Shown here one piece after another: positions 45,361 through 54,055 of a DNA stretch of 64,000 nucleotides. Source of the stretch: Oceanobacillus damuensis (GTDB lineage: Bacteria > Bacillota > Bacilli > Bacillales > Amphibacillaceae); contig NZ_LQNF01000004.1 in assembly GCF_001618145.1 (NCBI RefSeq), positions 186,001-250,000 on the forward strand, written 5' to 3'. Position 1 is the stretch's first letter, and every line of letters starts with the position of its first letter. The position numbers and the translations under genes are program-made. The notes beneath the pieces were generated by a model. It saw only the letters and a list, made by a program, of their open reading frames with translations. It searched no databases and was not told the DNA's origin.

Positions 45361-47154
45361 TTAATCCTGATGCCTCTCCATAAAATCCAGCATTAAAGAA
45401 TACACCTTAATTTCATTTTCCTTTTTCGAGAAGCCATGTCCCTCATCTTCCAGGACTAGATATTCTACATCCCGTCCTTTTTCTTTCAACTTTGCAACGA
45501 TTTGATCTGACTCTTCTTTGACAACTCGCGGGTCCTTAGCTCCCTGGATCACGAGCATAGGCTTCGTCATCGTTTCCAAATAGGTTACCGGTGAATCTTT
45601 AATAAACCGCTCCTTGTCACGTTCCGGGTTTCCAATCCAACGTTCCATAATTGGCTTCCAATGGGTTGGTACCGAATTTACAAACGTAAACAGATCTGAG
45701 GGGCCGAATATATCGATTACTGCTTTAAAATATTCAGGATGACGACCATGTAGAAGCAGGGCCATATATCCACCATAACTTCCACCGACAAGAAATAGTT
45801 TCTCCCGATCGGTAATGCCATTTTCAAAAAGCCACTCAATTCCTGCAACATTATCTAGACGGGGACCATGCCCCCAATCCTGCTCGACCATTTTCACAAA
45901 GGAGGCCCCGTATCCTGTACTGCCACGGAAGTTCGGAGCAAAAATGGTATAGCCCCGATTAAGGAAGCTTTGGAACATGGATCGAAAATATTCCCGCTCT
46001 GCAGCCTGTGGGCCACCATGCGGCCAGAAAATGGTATAGCCATTGTCATTTTCTGGTTTTGCTTTAAATAAAAGTGCCTCAATCTCCATGTCATCAAATG
46101 ATTTATAGGAAACGACCTCAGGATCTACCATATCCTCCTCACTTACTCCAAGAACACGATTATCCGTCAAGGATTCCCAATCGATGCCATTTTGGGAATG
46201 GAAAATGTTGTGCGGAATTGTTGCACTTCTGCCCAACACAAACAAATTACCCGTCTCCGTAATAACCAGCTGTTCTACAAGACTTGTGGGGGCCGTCAAT
46301 TGCTCAAGTTTCCGGGAGCGTGCTTCATAACGATACAGCCTATCTGTCACGCCTTTCTCTGTGACCAGGTAGAATGCTTTGTTTGTTTTATTCCATTTTA
46401 ATGTAGTGATGCTTTCGTTCTCAATAGTTAATACGTTTGCAAATTCCTTTGTTTCCAGGTCAAATTTGGCAACATAACTGTACTCACTCTCGTAATCAGT
46501 TAAAAAATAAATGGTTTTGTCGTCTGTGAAAACCGGCTCAAATGAAACATGGACTTTCTCCGGATCAGGGGTTAAAGGGTATGTATCTTCACCTTTTTTA
46601 ACAAACCCTGTCACATATGTATTAGCAAAAGAACGCAAATAAACAAAGGCATCTTCGTTCTCGGATACAGCAGCTAGTTGCGTTGGTGAAACTTCCCCTT
46701 CATTCAATAAGGTATCTGTTCCATCCTCTAGGTTTCTGACCTTTGTATTTAGCATGGATGGATTACCTTCCGAAGTGACATAATAGACGCGTTTTCCATC
46801 TTTGCTTAAATGTGCAAAGTAATATTTCTCCTGAGGATCACCAGTAATTAGTGGCTGAGGAAGTCCTCCATTAAATGGCAATGCGTATATTTGGTAATTT
46901 TCATCGCCATCCTTGTCATACCCGGTAAGTACATATCGATTTTCCGGGTCGAACTTAATAAAATTCGCCGATTCATCGTGATGGGCAAATAAATAAGGAA
47001 AACTCGATTTATCCAGGTCGATCGCCCATAAGTTAACCTTGCCGTTTAAATTGGAAATAAAGGCAAGCCTCTTCTCATCCTTGCTTACTGCAAATCCGCC
47101 AATCACGTAAGTACGGAAAAATTGCTCCACTGTCGGCTTTGGAAATTGTATCAT
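45361..47154 (-). CDS. S9 family (prolyl oligopeptidase-like) serine peptidase
   Basis: Cytosolic 597-residue protein with an N-terminal beta-propeller (repeating 'YFLTDYESEY...' type blades, residues about 20-340) and a C-terminal alpha/beta hydrolase. Catalytic Ser in GGSYGGYM, Asp in GAKDPRV, His in EDEGHGF. It resembles acylaminoacyl-peptidase/YuxL-like enzymes that trim short peptides. Start at ATG 47154 with TAGGAGG 6 bases upstream; longer frames overlap the ribosome site. Its promoter overlaps a 28-bp palindrome, suggesting control by a TetR-like regulator encoded elsewhere. Confidence 0.87.
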   Translation of the reverse strand: MIQFPKPTVEQFFRTYVIGGFAVSKDEKRLAFISNLNGKVNLWAIDLDKSSFPYLFAHHDESANFIKFDPENRYVLTGYDKDGDENYQIYALPFNGGLPQPLITGDPQEKYYFAHLSKDGKRVYYVTSEGNPSMLNTKVRNLEDGTDTLLNEGEVSPTQLAAVSENEDAFVYLRSFANTYVTGFVKKGEDTYPLTPDPEKVHVSFEPVFTDDKTIYFLTDYESEYSYVAKFDLETKEFANVLTIENESITTLKWNKTNKAFYLVTEKGVTDRLYRYEARSRKLEQLTAPTSLVEQLVITETGNLFVLGRSATIPHNIFHSQNGIDWESLTDNRVLGVSEEDMVDPEVVSYKSFDDMEIEALLFKAKPENDNGYTIFWPHGGPQAAEREYFRSMFQSFLNRGYTIFAPNFRGSTGYGASFVKMVEQDWGHGPRLDNVAGIEWLFENGITDREKLFLVGGSYGGYMALLLHGRHPEYFKAVIDIFGPSDLFTFVNSVPTHWKPIMERWIGNPERDKERFIKDSPVTYLETMTKPMLVIQGAKDPRVVKEESDQIVAKLKEKGRDVEYLVLEDEGHGFSKKENEIKVYSLMLDFMERHQD

Positions 47155-47228
47155 AATCATCCTCCTATTTTTTCCTGCATCATTTGTATGCATTTTGATG
47201 ATTGGATTTTTTGTTTGTTACACCATTA

Positions 47229-47261
47229 ATTATAAACTATTCTGACTAGTCAGGATAGTTT
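47229..47261 (-). promoter_or_regulatory. -10 box with adjoining 28-bp palindrome (putative TetR-type operator)
   Basis: Positions 47234-47261 read AAACTATTCTGACTAG and continue as the mirror image, with a single mismatched pair, centred on GACTAGTC. On the minus strand a perfect TATAAT (47234-47229) follows directly, so a bound protein would cover the -35 region of the S9 peptidase promoter. Confidence 0.55.
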
Positions 47262-47354
47262 GGTGATCATGAGGGTTAGCTATATGTTAATTGAAGAAAA
47301 CTTTCCAACTTAGGACTGAGCAGGCGCACCCGATAACAGGTTTTAGAATACTAG

Positions 47355-47421
47355 GTCTGTCACCAGGTGACAGACTTAGTCGCACTTATGCAGGTAGGAA
47401 AGTTAAAACTTTCTTAGCTGC
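47355..47421. repeat. Dispersed hairpin repeat, family R2, copy 2
   Basis: A perfect inverted repeat with 10-bp arms (GTCTGTCACC, 47355-47364, and its complement to 47375) followed by TTAGTCGCACTTATGCAG and a second imperfect hairpin ending GCTGC at 47421. About three quarters of the 46-base tail matches the copy at 9992-10066. Confidence 0.65.
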
Positions 47422-47425
47422 CAAA

Positions 47426-47455
47426 AAGAGCTGATTCTTAGGAGAATCAGCTCTT
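47426..47455 (-). terminator. Terminator of the cdaA-cdaR-glmM operon
   Basis: AAGAGCTGATTCT pairs with AGAATCAGCTCTT; on the minus strand it runs into TTTTTGG, 10 bases after the glmM stop. Confidence 0.88.
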
Positions 47456-47465
47456 CATTGGTTGT

Positions 47466-48806
47466 TTAAATGCCAAGCAATCTTTCGATAACGCCGACTA
47501 CTTGGTCCGCATATTTTTCACATTCTTCCTTTGTAGGTGCTTCTACCATTACTCGAACAAGCGGCTCCGTACCGGAAGGTCTTACCAATACGCGTCCTTG
47601 GTCACCCAATTCACGCTCCACTGCAGCTACTTCATCTAAAATGGCTGTATTGCTTAGTGCTTCATTTTTATCAGATACTCTGACATTTTTTAATACTTGC
47701 GGGAAAATCCTCATCTCACCAGCAAGTTCAGACAATGGTTTGCCTGTTTCTTTCATAACATTTATAAGCTGCAATGCAGACAACATTCCGTCACCGGTAG
47801 TAATATAATCGAGGAAGATGATATGCCCGGATTGTTCTCCACCAAGATTGTAACCGCCTTTGCGCATTTCCTCCATCACATAACGGTCACCAACTGCTGT
47901 TTTATCACTGCGCATGCCATTTGCTTCAATTGCTTTATAGAAGCCGATATTGCTCATCACAGTTGAAACTACTGTATTTTGTTTGAGCAATCCTTTTTCA
48001 TTCATATATTTAGCACAGATATACATAATTTGGTCGCCATCAACGATGTTACCTTTCTCATCTACTGCGATCAGGCGATCTCCGTCCCCGTCAAAAGCAA
48101 GACCAATATCAGCACCTTTTTCTGCAACAAAGGCTTGTAATGTTTCTGGATGTGTTGATCCTACCCCAGCATTGATATTTAACCCATCCGGTGTCGAACC
48201 GATTGTAAAGGTGTCCGCTTCGAGATCCGCAAACAGATGTGTTGCAAGACTTGAGGTAGCGCCATGAGCACAATCTATCGCAATTTGTATTCCTTCAAAA
48301 TCATTATCGATTGTATCCTTCAGGTAGGATAAATATTTCTGGCCACCTTCAAAGTAATCATTGACAATGCCTATATCTCCGCCTATCGGACGTGGCAAAT
48401 TATCTTCACCATCCATCAGCTCTTCAATTGCAGCTTCCTGTTCATCTGTTAATTTAAAACCATCAGGACCGAAGAACTTTATACCGTTATCTTCTACAGG
48501 ATTATGGGACGCAGAGATCATTACACCCGCTTGGGCGCTGGTAGCTTTCGTCAAATACGCTACACCTGGTGTTGATAAAACACCAAGACGCATCACCTCT
48601 GCCCCAATTGACAACAGACCAGCTAATAGAGCTCCTTCAAGCATATGACCTGAAATCCGTGTGTCACGGCCGATAAGGACACGTGGTTTTTCCATATCCT
48701 TTGTCAGTACGTGGCCTCCACAACGTCCAAGTTTATATGCTAGCTCTGGTGTTAACCCTTCATTGGCAACTCCTCTGACGCCATCTGTCCCAAAATATTT
48801 TCCCAT
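47466..48806 (-). CDS. glmM: Phosphoglucosamine mutase
   Basis: Interconverts glucosamine-6-phosphate and glucosamine-1-phosphate. GTDGVRG at the N-terminus, phosphoserine loop [17 protein letters not shown] near residue 100, magnesium loop [22 protein letters not shown] and the C-terminal [15 protein letters not shown]. Length 446 is exact. Third gene of the conserved cdaA-cdaR-glmM operon; in Firmicutes GlmM binds CdaA and tunes c-di-AMP synthesis. Confidence 0.97.
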   Translation of the reverse strand: MGKYFGTDGVRGVANEGLTPELAYKLGRCGGHVLTKDMEKPRVLIGRDTRISGHMLEGALLAGLLSIGAEVMRLGVLSTPGVAYLTKATSAQAGVMISASHNPVEDNGIKFFGPDGFKLTDEQEAAIEELMDGEDNLPRPIGGDIGIVNDYFEGGQKYLSYLKDTIDNDFEGIQIAIDCAHGATSSLATHLFADLEADTFTIGSTPDGLNINAGVGSTHPETLQAFVAEKGADIGLAFDGDGDRLIAVDEKGNIVDGDQIMYICAKYMNEKGLLKQNTVVSTVMSNIGFYKAIEANGMRSDKTAVGDRYVMEEMRKGGYNLGGEQSGHIIFLDYITTGDGMLSALQLINVMKETGKPLSELAGEMRIFPQVLKNVRVSDKNEALSNTAILDEVAAVERELGDQGRVLVRPSGTEPLVRVMVEAPTKEECEKYADQVVGVIERLLGI

Positions 48807-48869
48807 TATTACATCTCCTTTAACTACATCCGATTCAACTGTACTTCCATACGATTCGTTCTGCGAAAG

Positions 48870-50096
48870 TCAGTTGATTTCAATAAATATTTCTTCAAAT
48901 TCAGGTGAAATAGTAATATCCTCAAGTTCAGGTCCTTCAATTGTTATCGGTACACGATGTTCACCCTGCTCCAGTCCGCGCAGATTTATGAATACAAGAA
49001 AATCAGCAGCAGTCAGTTCACCAATATCCGCTTCATTACCTGTGACAGTCAAATCCATCATTGGTGTTTCAGGTTCATTATAATTGATATCCATTCCTTC
49101 TTCCAACTCTTCTTCCGTAATTGGTACGTCTTCAAAGACACGAGTCTGTTCAACATCGATCGTTACTTCAATTGTTTCCATTTCTGAAGCATTTACACCA
49201 TCCGGCAATGACAGTTCCGCTTCTATCGTACCTGACTCAGTTATTTCGGATAAGTCTATTGCTTCCGTGCTGACTTCAGATATACCTTCCAGAATATCAC
49301 TTGTTGAGTATACCTCAACTTCTTCTACATTAGCAGAAATTGAATTCATTGAATAGCCCTCCGGCAGCTCTCCTGTGGTTTCAACACTTAGAGGTACTGA
49401 CTTGCTAGGATTATCTATTTCAGCAGAGACTTGTACATTTTCAGGCTGGACCCTCACGTTTAACTCGTTACCTTGGGTATCATAAACATTTACAGGGACT
49501 TCCCTGTTATTGATGGAGCCATCCAATCCTTCCAAATCGACATACACTTTAACAATTCCGATTTGGTCAATTACAGATTTTGAACTTGTGATCATGACTG
49601 ATGAAGGTTCTAACTGATAATCTACTAGTTCATACCCTTCAGCCATTCCCTCACTGTTAATAAAATCAGCAACTACGCTAAATTCCCCACTGGCCCTTTC
49701 TTCAATCGTAACTGCGATTGATTTTGGCTCAATGAATACTCTAACATCATTGTTTATTGTATGCTGCAGTTCTACAATATGCTCTCCTTCACCAAGCCCC
49801 TCCAAATCCACATAGACGTCGAAATTACGCTGAAAGGATAAGGGGGTCACACTGCCCGGAGATCCTTGGAGACCAACTGTTACAGTTTCGGGGACACCGC
49901 TCACAACATAGTTTTCTTCATCGATTCTTATTTCCACAGGTACATCCTCAAGCATATGTGATTGGTCCGTAACACCTGTGAAGGTAGATTCGGATTGTGA
50001 CGTATTAATAGTAACATTGACGAATGTATATAAAAATACGGCGAAGGCTAATGAAATGATACGTACAAACCATTTGCTCTTAAACCAGTTATCCAT
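48870..50096 (-). CDS. cdaR: CdaR (YbbR) regulator of diadenylate cyclase
   Basis: One N-terminal membrane helix (IISLAFAVFLYTFVNVTI, residues about 12-30) followed by four extracellular YbbR-type beta repeats, visible as recurring 'VPVEIRIDEENYVVSG', 'EFSVVADF', 'VPVNVYDTQGNE' and 'VPITEEEL' blocks. It modulates CdaA at the membrane. Start at ATG 50096 with AGGGGGGAT upstream; it overlaps the cdaA 3' end by 8 bases, so the longer frame from 50144 is unnecessary. The protein is very acidic (many Glu, Asp), as often seen in salt-tolerant species. Confidence 0.9.
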   Translation of the reverse strand: MDNWFKSKWFVRIISLAFAVFLYTFVNVTINTSQSESTFTGVTDQSHMLEDVPVEIRIDEENYVVSGVPETVTVGLQGSPGSVTPLSFQRNFDVYVDLEGLGEGEHIVELQHTINNDVRVFIEPKSIAVTIEERASGEFSVVADFINSEGMAEGYELVDYQLEPSSVMITSSKSVIDQIGIVKVYVDLEGLDGSINNREVPVNVYDTQGNELNVRVQPENVQVSAEIDNPSKSVPLSVETTGELPEGYSMNSISANVEEVEVYSTSDILEGISEVSTEAIDLSEITESGTIEAELSLPDGVNASEMETIEVTIDVEQTRVFEDVPITEEELEEGMDINYNEPETPMMDLTVTGNEADIGELTAADFLVFINLRGLEQGEHRVPITIEGPELEDITISPEFEEIFIEIN

Positions 50097-50916
50097 TCTT
50101 ATCCCCCCTCTGTTTCCATGGTCTCTTTTCAGAGGATTTTTCAATTAAGGATAAATGTGCACCCAGCATATCACGAAGATTCTCCTGATCCAGATCTCTA
50201 TGCAGTTCCCCGTTTTTTGTACAGGAAACAGCTCCAGTCTCTTCAGAAACAACGATTGTCAAAGCGTCGGTAACTTCACTGATTCCCATCGCAGCTCGAT
50301 GCCTTGTTCCTAGTTCCTTCGAGATGAAAGGACTTTCCGATAGAGGAAGGTAACAGGCTGCTGCCGATATTTCGCCTTCCTTTATAATTACAGCACCATC
50401 ATGAAGCGGTGTGTTCGGCGTGAAGATATTCGTCAATAGCTGGTGTGATAATTTCGCATTGATTGCAATGCCCGTTTCCGCGTATTCACCAATGCCAGTC
50501 TCCCGTTCAATGGAAATTAAAGCGCCAATTCTCCTTTTTGCCATGTAGCTGCATGACTGAATAATTGCATCGATTTCCTGTTGAATGAGTTCTTCTTCCG
50601 ATTTTGCACTCCGAGAAAAAAGATTCCCTCGGCCAAGTTGTTCCAATGCCCTTCTCAATTCTGGCTGAAATAAAATAATAATTACGATTAACCCCCAGGA
50701 AATAGCCTGGTTTGTCAGCCATTGCATCGTTTGAAGATTCAGTATGATGCTTAATGCCCAAACCACCAAAACCACTGCAATCCCTTTTAAAAGCTGGATT
50801 GCTTTAGTACCTCTGATTAACATCATTAATTTATATAATACATACCAGACGAGAGCTATATCTACGCCTATTCTAAGCAGATCCATAAAATCAAATGCCC
50901 CATCAAGCATGCTCAC
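50089..50916 (-). CDS. cdaA: Diadenylate cyclase CdaA
   Basis: Makes cyclic di-AMP from two ATP, a second messenger for potassium and cell-wall balance. Three N-terminal membrane helices (residues about 10-85), then the DAC domain with the catalytic motifs LHDGAVII and GTRHRAAMGISE. Length 275 is standard. First gene of cdaA-cdaR-glmM. A TATAAT box occurs at 51041-51046 on the minus strand as probable promoter, and no c-di-AMP riboswitch is visible. Confidence 0.95.
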   Translation of the reverse strand: MSMLDGAFDFMDLLRIGVDIALVWYVLYKLMMLIRGTKAIQLLKGIAVVLVVWALSIILNLQTMQWLTNQAISWGLIVIIILFQPELRRALEQLGRGNLFSRSAKSEEELIQQEIDAIIQSCSYMAKRRIGALISIERETGIGEYAETGIAINAKLSHQLLTNIFTPNTPLHDGAVIIKEGEISAAACYLPLSESPFISKELGTRHRAAMGISEVTDALTIVVSEETGAVSCTKNGELHRDLDQENLRDMLGAHLSLIEKSSEKRPWKQRGDKNG

Positions 50917-51094
50917 ACATCCTTTTGCTGTAAAAATTTATTTATTTGTGTCCAAAAAGTTCTCAGCCATACTTGGTAAGGAAATATGGGCATATCTTCC
51001 CGAACAACATCTATATTTTATATAGATAGTAACGATATTTATTATAACATAATTTTCCGTAAACACATGTCTGGAGCAAATTTGATTTTTCCAA

Positions 51095-51260
51095 TCAAAA
51101 GCGCAGGTGACTGTTTAGAAACTCAACGCTAGCAAGGGACTGGAAAGCGCATGGTTTTCGCGCTTGGAATGTCCATTGCTTATTCATGCTTTACTATTAA
51201 CCGGAGCTGGACCCGGCTGTCTATGTAAGAATTAATTTGCTGCCAGCACATATACTTTGT
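51095..51260. repeat. Dispersed repeat, family R1-like, copy 4 (divergent)
   Basis: AATCAAAAGCGCAGG at the left and GGAGCTGGACCCGGCTG...TAAGAATTAATTTGCTGCC at the right match R1 flanks, but the central stem is different: AGCAAgGGAC...AAGCGC (51131-51150) with GCGCTT...GTCCaTTGCT (51160-51180). Confidence 0.5.
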
Positions 51261-51267
51261 TATTCCC

Positions 51268-51307
51268 AAAAAAACCCGGACAAGTCAATTCCCTTATCCG
51301 GATTTTT
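51268..51307 (-). terminator. Terminator of sigW-rsiW
   Basis: CCGGA-CAAG pairs with CTT-TCCGG with flanking A-run and T-run, 12 bases beyond the rsiW stop. Confidence 0.7.
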
Positions 51308-51318
51308 GAAACCTATGA

Positions 51319-51954
51319 TTAAAAAGAAAAAATACCTTTAACAAAATTTTTCAGCTGAAACCAGATCCACTCAAACATTCGATCCACGGTCTCAAGTTCA
51401 CCGGTCACTCCACCAGCGGAGGCCATAAGCTCCTGACCACCAATTGGCCGATCGTCTATCAGCTTCCCGTTCACCAATGTTACGTCCCCATCGATGGTTC
51501 CCTTAATAATCAGATTACCATTTTTAACAAGGACATCCCCAGGTACGATTACTCCTTCCGGTACAATTACCGTGTCTCCTTCGATAACCAGCTCCTCCTG
51601 TTTTGAGACGACTAATTCACTTTCTGTATTCCAGGCAGAAAACATTCCTGTCATCATTAAAACAAAAAATATCGCTGCAGCTGTTAATACAGGATGAACT
51701 TTGAACCAGCGCGTATATTTAACTCTTTTCTTTTCATTTGGCAGGTTTTCCATAACCTTTTGCGTAAAATCGACCGGGGCAGAAAAGTTCTCTGCACTTT
51801 TAATCAATGTAATCGTACGCTTTAATTCATGAAAATGTTGCTGGCAATCCTCACAGTTATCCAAGTGTGTGCGCAGATTACACTCTTCCTGCTTTGTGAG
51901 GTCTCCATCCAAATATTTATGCATTAGATCTATCGTCTCTTTATTACACTCCAT
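51319..51954 (-). CDS. rsiW: Anti-sigma-W factor RsiW
   Basis: Single-pass membrane anti-sigma factor. The zinc anti-sigma motif is H-x3-C-x2-C (HLDNCEDC, about residues 30-37), then a membrane helix ([17 protein letters not shown], about 92-110) and an extracytoplasmic tail with beta-repeats ([18 protein letters not shown]). Regulated proteolysis releases SigW on envelope stress. ATG 51954 is assumed; a GTG at 51963 lies closer to the AAAGGAG. It follows sigW by 15 bases. Confidence 0.88.
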   Translation of the reverse strand: MECNKETIDLMHKYLDGDLTKQEECNLRTHLDNCEDCQQHFHELKRTITLIKSAENFSAPVDFTQKVMENLPNEKKRVKYTRWFKVHPVLTAAAIFFVLMMTGMFSAWNTESELVVSKQEELVIEGDTVIVPEGVIVPGDVLVKNGNLIIKGTIDGDVTLVNGKLIDDRPIGGQELMASAGGVTGELETVDRMFEWIWFQLKNFVKGIFSF

Positions 51955-51969
51955 ATTGCACACACTCCT

Positions 51970-52533
51970 TTACACATGACGAAGTCTTTTTCTTAAAGCC
52001 TCTCTTCCACGATGAATTCTGGTTTTGACAGTTCCTAAAGGAATATCCAGAATTTCGCTTATTTCCTGAAGAGAAAATTCCTCCAAATAACGCAGCATGA
52101 TTATGCTTCTGTACTTTGGTGGCAGTTGTGATATCTCATGATGAATATAGCGCTGCAATTCCAGACTTTCCACTTCTTCCCCCGGAAGCATCGCCTCACT
52201 CGCCAATTGAGAATACATGTCTAATCCGTCCGTTCCTCTTATTTCCGCATCCAAGTAATAGTCTGGCTTTCTTTTGCGAATCCTATCTATCGTTAAGTTC
52301 GTAGCAATCCGGTAAAGCCAGGTAGAAAACTTCCTGCGGTCATCGAACGAATGAATATTGACATACGCACGTATAAATGACTCCTGTGCTATATCCTCCG
52401 CTTCGTGTGTATTTCCTAGCAATCTTAAGCAATGCTGGTAAATTTTATCCTGATAAAAGGAAACCACATCCTCAAATGAAGACTGATCACCTTTTTTCAC
52501 TTCTTTGATTTTTTCTCTGATAAATTGATCCAT
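51970..52533 (-). CDS. sigW: ECF sigma factor SigW
   Basis: Envelope-stress sigma factor of 187 residues. Region 2: DIAQESFIRAYVNIHSFDDRRKFSTWLYRIATNLTIDRIRKRKPDYYLDAEI, nearly the same as B. subtilis SigW; region 4: LQEISEILDIPLGTVKTRIHRGREALRKRLR. The start at ATG 52533 (MDQFIREKIKEVKKGDQ) matches the known N-terminus and has GGAGG in front; the frame open to 52644 is untranslated leader. An autoregulatory SigW promoter lies within that leader. Confidence 0.93.
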   Translation of the reverse strand: MDQFIREKIKEVKKGDQSSFEDVVSFYQDKIYQHCLRLLGNTHEAEDIAQESFIRAYVNIHSFDDRRKFSTWLYRIATNLTIDRIRKRKPDYYLDAEIRGTDGLDMYSQLASEAMLPGEEVESLELQRYIHHEISQLPPKYRSIIMLRYLEEFSLQEISEILDIPLGTVKTRIHRGREALRKRLRHV

Positions 52534-52567
52534 CACGTTACCTCCGCTTACCATGCGGTAATTGTTA

Positions 52568-52594
52568 TACGAATATGTAATACAAAAGGTTCCA
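52568..52594 (-). promoter_or_regulatory. SigW-type autoregulatory promoter
   Basis: On the minus strand TGGAAC (52594-52589) is followed by 17 bases and CGTA (52571-52568), close to the SigW consensus TGAAAC-N16-CGTA, 35 bases before the sigW start. Confidence 0.7.
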
Positions 52595-52674
52595 AACTTT
52601 TCCCTGGATTTTTCGCATTCCGGATAATTTTTCATTCCCGCCACAAAATATTCACATTATTTTGTTGTTTAAGA

Positions 52675-52703
52675 TTGATTTAAATTGGGTATTTTTCTAT
52701 TAT
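52675..52703 (+). promoter_or_regulatory. Promoter of Spo0E-like gene
   Basis: TTGATT (52675-52680) and TATTAT (52698-52703) are 17 bases apart; a second -10-like TATACT is at 52706-52711. Confidence 0.45.
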
Positions 52704-52729
52704 AGTATACTAGATAGGAGGAAAGTTTT

Positions 52730-52882
52730 GTGACAAAAAATATTTTAAAAGAAAAAATAGAAGAATGCCGCGAAGAAATGATTGTATTATCCTACACACA
52801 TGACCTGACTTCTGAAGCCGTTATCTCATCTAGCGTTAAACTTGATCAATTAATTAATGAGTATCAAAAATATACCCAATAA
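52730..52882 (+). CDS. Spo0E-like aspartyl-phosphate phosphatase
   Basis: A 50-residue protein, too short for most ORF lists. GTG 52730 has AGGAGG 8 bases upstream. Two helices are predicted with a connecting turn and the family signature S-x-x-L-D in SSVKLDQLINEYQK, as in Spo0E, YisI and YnzD. These remove the phosphate from Spo0A~P and delay sporulation. It lies between sigW and the mevalonate operon, in its own transcription unit with a terminator. The presence of such a gene supports a spore-former. Confidence 0.83.
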   Translation: MTKNILKEKIEECREEMIVLSYTHDLTSEAVISSSVKLDQLINEYQKYTQ

Positions 52883-52897
52883 TGATAAATAAATAGT

Positions 52898-52942
52898 AAA
52901 AGACATCATTTTCCGGGAGCCCCAGAAAATAATGTCTTTTTT
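52898..52942. terminator. Bidirectional terminator between Spo0E-like gene and mvaK2
   Basis: AAAAGACAT-ATTTTC pairs with GAAAAT-ATGTCTTTT around CGGGAGCCCCA, between convergent genes. Confidence 0.85.
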
Positions 52943-52948
52943 GCATCC

Positions 52949-54052
52949 TTAAATACATATTGCCCCATGTGAATTAGGCTGGAGCGTCAATGGCTTGATA
53001 CCGGCTTTTTCCCATAATTTCATTAACTCATCTGCTTTTTCCTGTGTTGGCATAAACGCTATGCCGCAATCGCCTCCGCCAGCTCCGGAAGGCTTCCCTG
53101 CCCCACCTAATGATTCAGCCAAATCACACAGCTTGCTTAAAAGAGGTGTTTCAATTGGAGTGTTTGCATCTTTGCCCACGGTAGACAATGCCTGTCTGTT
53201 CTTTCTTACACCCTTCAAGAGCAGCTCAACATTTTCCTCTTCCATTCCCGTCAGAAAATCACCGACAGCATTTTCGCTGTTTTTTAGAAAACTGTCAAAC
53301 GCTGCAAAGTTATCCGACTTTAATTGCAGAATTTTATCGACAAGCTTCGCAGTAGATGCTGGCTTACCTGTCCAACCAACACAAAAATAAATATTTTTAG
53401 GCATTTTAATCGGCTTCGATGAGTAATAAACCCAATCCATTTCCAGTAATTCCATTATGGAATCACTATGTAAATAAGCATCCCTTAACCATTCTGCCTG
53501 GAAAGAGGAGTATTGCAGTAAACCACCGTATGAGGAAGCCGCCACATCAGCACCAGATCCGTTCCCCTGTGTTTTCACATGTGATATTGCCGCCAATCTG
53601 AAGATAAGTTCCTGGGAAGGAGCTTCGGCCAAAAATTTCTTTAAAATCGCAGCCACAACAGAGGTAACTACCGCTGCACTTGAGCCTAACCCATACTTAT
53701 TGCCTGATTCGTCATCAAGCTCACTGTTGATGGACAGATGGATAGGTTCGGTACCGACTTTTTTCTCCTTCAAATATGTATAGGCGGTGGTCATCGCATC
53801 AGAAACGAAGCGAACTCTTTTATCCTCTGTGTGGACAGTAACGCTGTTCTCATAAGCCCAATCCAAATTGTTCAGGTTAAAATCATGTAAGGTGAGCTTG
53901 TTTTCTTCACTTTTTTCAATTGTTGCATAAACAAAACGATCTATCGCCATTACAGCCAGACTACGGTGGGGTTCCAAAACAGCAAACTCTCCTGCAATCA
54001 TTAATTTTCCTGGTACCTTGATGGTCATCGATGAATTATTCAAGACGTTCAA
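52949..54052 (-). CDS. mvaK2: Phosphomevalonate kinase
   Basis: GHMP kinase that converts phosphomevalonate to diphosphomevalonate. IKVPGKLMIAGEFAVLEP at the N-terminus, ATP loop in KYGLGSSAAVVTSVVAAIL, and C-terminal SGAGGGDCGIAF. The 367 residues and the 'VGWTGKPASTAKLV' block fit bacterial phosphomevalonate kinase. Last gene of the mva operon, 3 bases after mvaD. Confidence 0.92.
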   Translation of the reverse strand: MNVLNNSSMTIKVPGKLMIAGEFAVLEPHRSLAVMAIDRFVYATIEKSEENKLTLHDFNLNNLDWAYENSVTVHTEDKRVRFVSDAMTTAYTYLKEKKVGTEPIHLSINSELDDESGNKYGLGSSAAVVTSVVAAILKKFLAEAPSQELIFRLAAISHVKTQGNGSGADVAASSYGGLLQYSSFQAEWLRDAYLHSDSIMELLEMDWVYYSSKPIKMPKNIYFCVGWTGKPASTAKLVDKILQLKSDNFAAFDSFLKNSENAVGDFLTGMEEENVELLLKGVRKNRQALSTVGKDANTPIETPLLSKLCDLAESLGGAGKPSGAGGGDCGIAFMPTQEKADELMKLWEKAGIKPLTLQPNSHGAICI

Positions 54053-54055
54053 CCC

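Noticed and set aside
50917-51060. c-di-AMP (ydaO) riboswitch before cdaA
   Set aside because: No matching conserved blocks; only a -10 box and a small CTATA/TATAG hairpin.
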